Positions 58,057-64,000 of a stretch of 64,000 nt of DNA are shown in pieces. The notes below the pieces were generated by a model. It saw nothing but the letters and a program-made list of their open reading frames with translations. It was not told the DNA's origin and ran no database searches. The DNA lies in contig PANC01000029.1 in assembly GCA_002708315.1 (NCBI GenBank), forward strand, positions 22,596-86,595, in the 5' to 3' direction. A program made the position numbers and the translations under genes. The stretch comes from Lentimicrobiaceae bacterium. GTDB taxonomy: Bacteria; Bacteroidota; Bacteroidia; Bacteroidales; F082. Numbering within the stretch: position 1 is the first letter of the stretch; each line of letters starts with the position of its first letter.

Positions 58057-59208
58057 ATGAATGTTGCTATATTATTATTAAATGAGGGAAGAGGCAGTGG
58101 TGAAGTTGCCAGAGAGCATGTACGTCATTTAATTAAACTTGGACACAAGGTTTATTTTATGTTTCCAGGAAACACAGATGAAATAGTAGGTGCCATAAAT
58201 ATCAACATCAACATTCATACCGACATAATGCCTGTTCATGAATATCTTCCCTCTGCTGGCGAGCATCAAAAGCAAGTTGCCAGAATGGATCATATGGAGA
58301 TGGATAAATATCTTTCCGATTATAAACTAGCACTCGAAACTATAGCCCATGATGTTGATATTTTCATTGCTCATCATGCAAACGTAAGTTGCGTTGCTGT
58401 TCATGCCATTGCAAAAAAACATAAAAAGCCATACGTTGTTTTTGTCCATGGCACAGGAATAGAACCTCGCCATAATAATTTTTGGAATGATAAAAATTGG
58501 GAACTCATTGAAAGGGCACTTCTTGAAGCAAATGGGTTAATTGTTACCACCAAGTATGTTAGAGATAAACTTGTTAAGCCATTGGTTGAAGTAGATGATG
58601 ATAAATTTCTAATTCTACCATGTGGTGTTGATTTGGAAAATTTTAGTCCAAATAACGTTGAAGGTATCAAAGAGAAATATAATCTTCCAGACACTTATGT
58701 GATATGTCCAGGTGCTTTAACGAAATCAAAGGGCCCTCAAAATATTGTAAAGGCATCATTGGAATATTCAGAATATGCTGAAACTATTTTTATTGGTGCA
58801 GGTGATTTAAAAAACACTCTTGAAAATGACCTTGATAATAGAGGAAGTTTTCTTGGCTTTGTTTCATCGGAGGATAAAGCCAAACTTATAAACGCAGCAA
58901 CCCTCCTTGTGGCTGCACCAGAAAAGAAAGAGCATTTTGGAATTATATATGCTGAAGCACTTGCTGGAGCAACTCCCTGCGTTGCCTATGAAGGTGGTGG
59001 GGTAGGTTCAATAATCACTTCCACAGAGGGTGTTCTCACTGAAAGATCTCCAAAAGTGCTCGGAGAGAAAATAAAATATCTTCTTCAAAATTCAGGCCTT
59101 AGAAGACAGATGGGAGCATCATGTAGAGCAAGAGCAGAAAAATTATTTAATTATGATGAATTAGTTAAGGAATTAGTGGAATGGTTGTTACCAATGATTA
59201 AACTGTAA
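58057..59208 (+). CDS. Family 4 glycosyltransferase
   Basis: GT-B-fold glycosyltransferase of 383 residues, probably building a surface glycan or glycolipid. The N-terminal acceptor domain starts with the Gly-rich loop LNEGRGSGEVAREHVRHL; the C-terminal domain has the donor-site motifs (VICPGALTKSKGPQNIVKA, HFGIIYAEALAGATPCVAYEGGG) with the second Glu of the EX7E motif. The sugar and acceptor are not readable. It stands alone, without the usual polysaccharide cluster, between a symporter gene and a convergent MFS gene. Confidence 0.9.
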   Translation: MNVAILLLNEGRGSGEVAREHVRHLIKLGHKVYFMFPGNTDEIVGAINININIHTDIMPVHEYLPSAGEHQKQVARMDHMEMDKYLSDYKLALETIAHDVDIFIAHHANVSCVAVHAIAKKHKKPYVVFVHGTGIEPRHNNFWNDKNWELIERALLEANGLIVTTKYVRDKLVKPLVEVDDDKFLILPCGVDLENFSPNNVEGIKEKYNLPDTYVICPGALTKSKGPQNIVKASLEYSEYAETIFIGAGDLKNTLENDLDNRGSFLGFVSSEDKAKLINAATLLVAAPEKKEHFGIIYAEALAGATPCVAYEGGGVGSIITSTEGVLTERSPKVLGEKIKYLLQNSGLRRQMGASCRARAEKLFNYDELVKELVEWLLPMIKL

Positions 59209-59227
59209 TTCATACTCATCAGACTTA

Positions 59228-60475
59228 TTACCCGTGATTATTTGAAAATAAAAATGCAGGGGATAAGATTATTATTCCAATGCTTATTGCAGTAACACCA
59301 ATACCAGGCCCATAAAGGTCTGCTAACCAGCCAATGGAAGGTGCTATAAAAGCTACAAATAATGATTTTGCTTGTGATGTTATTGATAATGATGTTGCCA
59401 TGGCCTTATCTTTTGATATATTGGCTATAATACCTATACCTATGGGCTTACGTAGATTTTCAATTATCATTATTGTGAAAAAACATAATATCGATAGTAT
59501 TAATGCATCACCTTGCACAAATATTCCAACCATAATTCCCATTAATAGTCCGAATATTAGAGTAAAATTCATGGGACGATAATGATTTTTAAACAATGAT
59601 TTGAATTTACCAGCATATCTGGAGGCAATAGATGTAATTAAAAACATTACAAAGTAGATAACTCCAACTATCACGGCTATTTTTTGATTATCGGTGTAAT
59701 TTGATAAAATAGGTATACTTATGGCTAGAATTGCAATGATAGGCTGGATGTAATCTTTTATCACTCGGCTATATCCAGTAAAAATAGAAAGGTTCTTAAG
59801 AGTAGTAAAGTATAAACGGGTTTTGAGGGTTTGCTGTATTGCCAAATATACTTCTATAAACTTTGAACGAACTTTATTAATGGATAAATAACTTACTTCA
59901 CCTTCTAGATATCTTGGATAGGATAGAACCAAGAGCATATCGATAATATAAGGTACAACCGATGCTAGAAATATGATTCTATAATCCAAATACCAAAAAA
60001 CCAGAGCCGCCGAGATTAAGGCAGAAAATGCAGATCCAGTTTGAGACCAAGAGCGAGTGTTACCATAATAATCTATTTTTTGATTACTCCAGTTATTTGA
60101 TTTCAAATATTGAAATATCATAGCCTTATGGACACCTGTTCTGAATGCATCTGCTATGGCTATAAGACACATTGCAAAGACAAAAACCACATAAGTGCTA
60201 GATAAGTAAAATATTAAGAAAGAAGCTATGTATATTAAAAATGATATGGCAAGAGTTTTTCGTCTACCAAAGGAATCTGATATTATTCCACTGGGAATTT
60301 CAAATACCATCAACACAATTTCACGAATTGAATACAAGATACCAATCTCAAGAAAATCAATCTCACTTTCTAAAAAAAATAATATCAAAAAAGCATCGAA
60401 AAACCTTAGGTTTTTCAAAAAACCATAGAAACAGAATTTGTAATACTGTAAGTCCTTTTTGTACTTGCTTTCCAC
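59228..60475 (-). CDS. Major facilitator superfamily transporter
   Basis: Twelve-helix secondary transporter of 415 residues. The loop after helix 2 has the MFS motif A form GIISDSFGRRKTLAISFL, and the second half repeats the pattern more weakly. The sequence resembles drug/quinolone-efflux or uncharacterised MFS groups, but no substrate can be assigned. It is divergent from the AsmA-like gene with a 100-base region between, and convergent with the glycosyltransferase gene. Confidence 0.88.
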   Translation of the reverse strand: MESKYKKDLQYYKFCFYGFLKNLRFFDAFLILFFLESEIDFLEIGILYSIREIVLMVFEIPSGIISDSFGRRKTLAISFLIYIASFLIFYLSSTYVVFVFAMCLIAIADAFRTGVHKAMIFQYLKSNNWSNQKIDYYGNTRSWSQTGSAFSALISAALVFWYLDYRIIFLASVVPYIIDMLLVLSYPRYLEGEVSYLSINKVRSKFIEVYLAIQQTLKTRLYFTTLKNLSIFTGYSRVIKDYIQPIIAILAISIPILSNYTDNQKIAVIVGVIYFVMFLITSIASRYAGKFKSLFKNHYRPMNFTLIFGLLMGIMVGIFVQGDALILSILCFFTIMIIENLRKPIGIGIIANISKDKAMATSLSITSQAKSLFVAFIAPSIGWLADLYGPGIGVTAISIGIIILSPAFLFSNNHG

Positions 60476-60575
60476 GTAGTTTTATTTCAAAAATAAAGTA
60501 ATTTATGTATTCTTGGTAGCATATCTTCCAGTTAATATTGTTTATTATATTTACAAACAAAAAATTAAATAACAT

Positions 60576-62285
60576 ATGCTAGAGAATTTTAAATATAAAA
60601 AGCAATCCATTAATGCTCTCATAGTATTAGTATCGGTAATAGTTTTGGTATTAATACTTCAAATTATCGCTGGAAATATCATATCTAATAAGTTAGAAAA
60701 GACCATTTTAATTGAAAATGAAAAGTATTATGAAGTAAAGCTAAATAGAGCAAGGGTAAATTTATTTAGCATGAGTGTTATTTTAAAAGGCCTAAAGGTT
60801 ATTCCTGACAGTTTACTTTTAGCGGACCTTGGAAAACCAGATATGCCTAGCATTGCTTTTGATATTGATATGAGGAAGCTTAGCCTAAAGGGAATTGGAA
60901 TTTTTAAATTATTACGTGATAAATATGTTGGTTTAGATAGCTTCATTATTGATGATACGAAGGTCAGTATATACATGGATGGAACTTCAGATAAAAATAA
61001 ATCGTCTAGTAAGAGTGGGGGTATCAATTTGGATAGTTTATCTCTAAAAGGTGTTTCCGGAGGTAATATTAATAATTTTCGTCTTGAAGATATTGTAATC
61101 AATGTAGTAGATACAAAAAATTGGGACACTATTTTTTCAGCAGGATATTTTGAAATGCTATTGCATGACATCACTCTAACAGAAAATAAGAACGACTCTT
61201 CACTTAAAGCTGATTGGGGCAATTTTAAAATAAAAATGACAAGTGAAAGAGCCATATTACCAGGAAATACTTATAATCTATCATTTGATGATTTAGAGTT
61301 TAGCACTGAAACACGAAAAATTACATTAACCGGATTAGGTATTAAGCCCAAATATAGTCTTTCTAAAATGGTTTCTTTTAGTAAATACAATCATGAAATA
61401 TACAATGTTAGCGTTGGCGATTTGGAAATAAATTCGGTTGATATTTATGATATAATAAGAGATTCAGGCATTTACCTTTCATCAATAAATATTGATAAAC
61501 TTAAGTTAGATATCTACAAAGATAAGCGGTTACCCTATGATACATCAAAAAGACCAAAGCTGCCTCAGCAACTTCTGAAGTCTTTGAAAATAGACCTTAA
61601 TATTGATAGCATAGATATTTCAAATAGTGAGTTGATATATTCCGAAAGACATGAACTTTCTGATAAACCCATGAGTGTAACTCTAGGAAGTTTAAACGTT
61701 AAGGTTAAAAATGTAACATCTGTTTTGGATAGTATAATAGATGGGGCTATGATGACCATAAACCTAAATGCTGAATTACAGAATCATCTATACATGGGAG
61801 TTGATATCTATTTCCCTATGAACAGTGTTTCGGATACTTTTTCGTTCTCCGGATACCTTAAAGGAGGAGACTTGGAGTTGTTTAGCCCAGTAATAAAACC
61901 AGTAATGGCGGTAAGTATTGAGAGTGGTACTTTAGATAAATTAACTTTTTCAGCTTCTGCAAACCCATATTGGTCAATTGGAAAGATGGATATGCAGTAT
62001 CATAATTTAAAGGGAAATGTTTTGAATCATGAAATGACTAGGTCAAAAAAATTATTGACCTGGGTTGCTAACACTGTAATAATTCAGAATAATCCAATCA
62101 AAAATAATCATGTGAGAATTGAACCCATGTATTTTGATAGAGTTATGTATAAAGGTTTAGGAAATTATCTATGGAAAACATTACAAAGTGGTATCACTGC
62201 AACCATAATTCCTACCATGAGATTAAAGGTAGAGCATGAAATAAAGGAGAGGGTTGGTTCATCAAAGAAACGAAAGAAAAATTAA
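60576..62285 (+). CDS. AsmA-like / DUF748-type envelope protein
   Basis: A 569-residue protein with one N-terminal membrane helix (ALIVLVSVIVLVLILQIIAGN) and a long beta-rich periplasmic part. It shows the AsmA/DUF748 entry pattern: YEVKLNRARVNLFSMSVILKGLKV, repeated strands of the form xDSFIIDDTKVSIY and SLDSLSLKGVSGGNIN, and a basic end (VGSSKKRKKN). AsmA/TamB-like proteins are long beta-taco bridges in lipid transport between the membranes; a similar role is inferred. The family match is by pattern and not certain. A weak hairpin follows the stop. Confidence 0.65.
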   Translation: MLENFKYKKQSINALIVLVSVIVLVLILQIIAGNIISNKLEKTILIENEKYYEVKLNRARVNLFSMSVILKGLKVIPDSLLLADLGKPDMPSIAFDIDMRKLSLKGIGIFKLLRDKYVGLDSFIIDDTKVSIYMDGTSDKNKSSSKSGGINLDSLSLKGVSGGNINNFRLEDIVINVVDTKNWDTIFSAGYFEMLLHDITLTENKNDSSLKADWGNFKIKMTSERAILPGNTYNLSFDDLEFSTETRKITLTGLGIKPKYSLSKMVSFSKYNHEIYNVSVGDLEINSVDIYDIIRDSGIYLSSINIDKLKLDIYKDKRLPYDTSKRPKLPQQLLKSLKIDLNIDSIDISNSELIYSERHELSDKPMSVTLGSLNVKVKNVTSVLDSIIDGAMMTINLNAELQNHLYMGVDIYFPMNSVSDTFSFSGYLKGGDLELFSPVIKPVMAVSIESGTLDKLTFSASANPYWSIGKMDMQYHNLKGNVLNHEMTRSKKLLTWVANTVIIQNNPIKNNHVRIEPMYFDRVMYKGLGNYLWKTLQSGITATIIPTMRLKVEHEIKERVGSSKKRKKN

Positions 62286-62312
62286 AGGAATAAGGATACT
62301 TAAAATTTGTAA

Positions 62313-62338
62313 TATCTTATTGTTCAAGATAGATTTTT
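62313..62338 (+). terminator. Weak hairpin terminator after the AsmA-like gene
   Basis: TATCTT pairs with AAGATA around a seven-base loop, followed by GATTTTT. The six-pair AT-rich stem is weak, so this is a tentative call. Confidence 0.3.
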
Positions 62339-62400
62339 AAATATGGGGTTGAACTAAGGCGCATTGTTCTTTTTACTGCAAATAATTACATTAACTTTCC

Positions 62401-62408
62401 TATTTTTG
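62401..62408 (+). promoter_or_regulatory. TAnnTTTG -7 box of valS
   Basis: TATTTTTG, 28 bases before the ATG at 62437. No clear -33 TTTG at normal spacing. Confidence 0.4.
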
Positions 62409-62436
62409 CCATCTTACACTTAATATGTAGCAAATT

Positions 62437-64000
62437 ATGGATATGCCCAGTAAATATAATCCGGTAAAAACTGAGGATAAGTGGTATGAGCATTGGATGA
62501 ATAAGAAATATTTTCATTCATTACCAGATGATAGGGAGCCCTACACAATAGTAATTCCACCACCAAACGTTACAGGTGTTTTGCACATGGGGCATATGCT
62601 GAATAATACCATACAGGATGTGTTAATAAGACGTGCTCGTATGCAAGGTAAAAATGCATGTTGGGTGCCAGGAACAGATCATGCCTCAATTGCAACTGAG
62701 GCAAAGGTTGTTAATAAACTTAAGCTTGATGGTATAAATAAGAAGGATCTATCTAGAGAGGAATTTTTGAACCATGCCTGGGAATGGACTGATAAACATG
62801 GAGGTATAATATTAGAACAACTCAAGAAACTGGGGGCATCATGTGATTGGGATCGTACGGCATTTACAATGAGTGAATCATTACATGATTCTGTAATTGA
62901 TGTCTTTATAGATATGTATAAAAAAGGGTTGGTGTACAGAGGTGTAAGGATGATAAACTGGGATCCACAAGCAAAAACCGCCGTCAGTGATGAGGAGGTA
63001 ATGCACAAGGAACTACAATCCAAACTATACTACCTAAAATATAAGATCGAAGGCCATGATGAATACCTAACAATTGCCACAACTCGTCCTGAAACGATAT
63101 TGGGTGATACTGCTGTATGTGTTCATCCTGATGATGATAGATTTACTAAGTTTCATGGTAAAAAAGTTGTTGTACCATTAGTAAATCGCACTATACCAAT
63201 AATCACAGATGAGTATGTTGATCGTGAATTTGGTACAGGCGCTCTTAAAATTACTCCTGCACACGATGTGAACGATTATGAAATTGGAATAAAACATAAA
63301 CTTTCATCTATTGATATTTTTAATGATGATGGAACAATGAGTGAATCTGCCGAGCTGTATATAGGAATGGACAGGTTTGAAGTGCGTGACCAAATAATTA
63401 TAGATCTTAAGAAAGCAGGGAACCTTGTAAAAGCTGAGGACTATACAAATAAAGTTGGCTTTTCAGAAAGAACGGATGTTATTATTGAACCAAAACTTAG
63501 CCAGCAGTGGTTCTTGAAAATGAGTGAGCTTGGAAAAGCCGCTCTTGATGTTGTTGAAAGTGGAGAAATAAATTTTCATCCCCCCATGTTTAAAAACATA
63601 TATAGGCATTGGATGGAAAATTTGCGTGATTGGAATATATCACGTCAATTATGGTGGGGGCAGAGAATACCTGTTTTTTATCTTCCGGATGGAAATTATG
63701 TTGTTGCAAAAACTCAAGAAGAAGCTCTGGATATTGCAAGAGAAGAGTTCGGTAATACCAATATTTCAATTGATCAGTTAAGGCAAGATGAAGACGTTTT
63801 TGATACTTGGTTTTCATCATGGTTATGGCCCATTTCAGTTTTTGATGGAATAAGAAATCCAGACAATGAAGAGGTTAATTATTATTATCCTACCAATGAT
63901 TTGGTAACAGCACCAGATATTATTTTTTTCTGGGTTGCAAGAATGATAATGGCAGGGCTAGAGTACCGAAAAGATATTCCATTTAAAAATGTTTATTTCA
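62437..64000 (+). CDS. valS: Valyl-tRNA synthetase, N-terminal part (runs off the window)
   Basis: Class I aminoacyl-tRNA synthetase charging tRNA-Val. The frame is open from the ATG at 62437 to the window end (521 codons) and is missing from the ORF track because it has no stop here. It begins [21 protein letters not shown], has the HIGH-type motif [14 protein letters not shown], then [17 protein letters not shown], the editing domain ([33 protein letters not shown]), and continues through [15 protein letters not shown]-like sequence to [11 protein letters not shown]. The KMSKS motif and anticodon-binding domain lie beyond the window. The ATG at 62443 is an alternative start. Confidence 0.97.
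   Translation, partial: MDMPSKYNPVKTEDKWYEHWMNKKYFHSLPDDREPYTIVIPPPNVTGVLHMGHMLNNTIQDVLIRRARMQGKNACWVPGTDHASIATEAKVVNKLKLDGINKKDLSREEFLNHAWEWTDKHGGIILEQLKKLGASCDWDRTAFTMSESLHDSVIDVFIDMYKKGLVYRGVRMINWDPQAKTAVSDEEVMHKELQSKLYYLKYKIEGHDEYLTIATTRPETILGDTAVCVHPDDDRFTKFHGKKVVVPLVNRTIPIITDEYVDREFGTGALKITPAHDVNDYEIGIKHKLSSIDIFNDDGTMSESAELYIGMDRFEVRDQIIIDLKKAGNLVKAEDYTNKVGFSERTDVIIEPKLSQQWFLKMSELGKAALDVVESGEINFHPPMFKNIYRHWMENLRDWNISRQLWWGQRIPVFYLPDGNYVVAKTQEEALDIAREEFGNTNISIDQLRQDEDVFDTWFSSWLWPISVFDGIRNPDNEEVNYYYPTNDLVTAPDIIFFWVARMIMAGLEYRKDIPFKNVYF

Overview
The window is chromosomal DNA from a member of the Bacteroidota, probably class Bacteroidia (a Bacteroidales or Marinilabiliales-like lineage). 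The DNA is AT-rich. Two secreted proteins end in type IX secretion (T9SS) sorting domains, and one lipoprotein resembles the T9SS/gliding protein GldN/PorN. The vegetative sigma factor is the short Bacteroidota type, and many genes are preceded by TAnnTTTG boxes, the -7 element of that phylum. A SusC-like TonB receptor start, an S46 dipeptidyl-peptidase and a fused E1 alpha/beta dehydrogenase fit the same group. No rRNA, tRNA, CRISPR array, insertion sequence or prophage was recognised.

Layout. 0-7 kb: a sensor histidine kinase, then three exported peptidases in a row (M49-like, S33 proline iminopeptidase-like, S46 DPP7-type). 7-12.6 kb: a GNAT acetyltransferase, an exported beta-carbonic anhydrase, an SlyD-like FKBP with a repeated Cys/Gly tail, and a 990-residue receiver/ATP-grasp fusion. 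12.6-16.4 kb is the most accessory-looking part: a D-threonine aldolase/D-serine dehydratase-like enzyme translationally coupled to a T9SS-secreted beta-helix protein, a divergent GldN-like lipoprotein and a cupin gene broken by one stop codon. 16.4-29.7 kb is largely core: lepA, secA, a patatin/beta-barrel protein, pyrH, frr, small membrane-stress proteins, an AI-2E family permease, a MazG-type pyrophosphohydrolase and rlmL. 29.7-37.3 kb is a long minus-strand run: a decayed gene end, M20 dipeptidase, acylphosphatase, two small proteins (one DUF493-like), LpxR-type lipid A deacylase, E1 alpha/beta fusion and exonuclease III. 37.6-48 kb: TonB-dependent receptor, yidC, pyrG, an N-terminally extended GAPDH, rpoD and an HtrA protease. 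48-64 kb: dapF-ygiQ, a DUF4136 lipoprotein, mnmD-like and SpoU methyltransferases, a large T9SS protein, a ComEA-like protein coupled to a sodium:alanine symporter, a glycosyltransferase, an MFS transporter, an AsmA-like protein and the first part of valS.

Together the genes describe a heterotroph with a cell envelope geared to peptide use (M49, S33, S46, M20, AGCS symporter), outer-membrane remodelling (LpxR, TonB receptor, patatin barrel) and T9SS secretion, embedded among translation, secretion and nucleotide-synthesis genes. No complete new multi-gene system is evident. The best leads are the receiver/ATP-grasp fusion, the GldN-like orphan next to a T9SS cargo gene, the repeat-built metal-binding tail, and the recurring TAnnTTTG boxes lying only a few bases from start codons.
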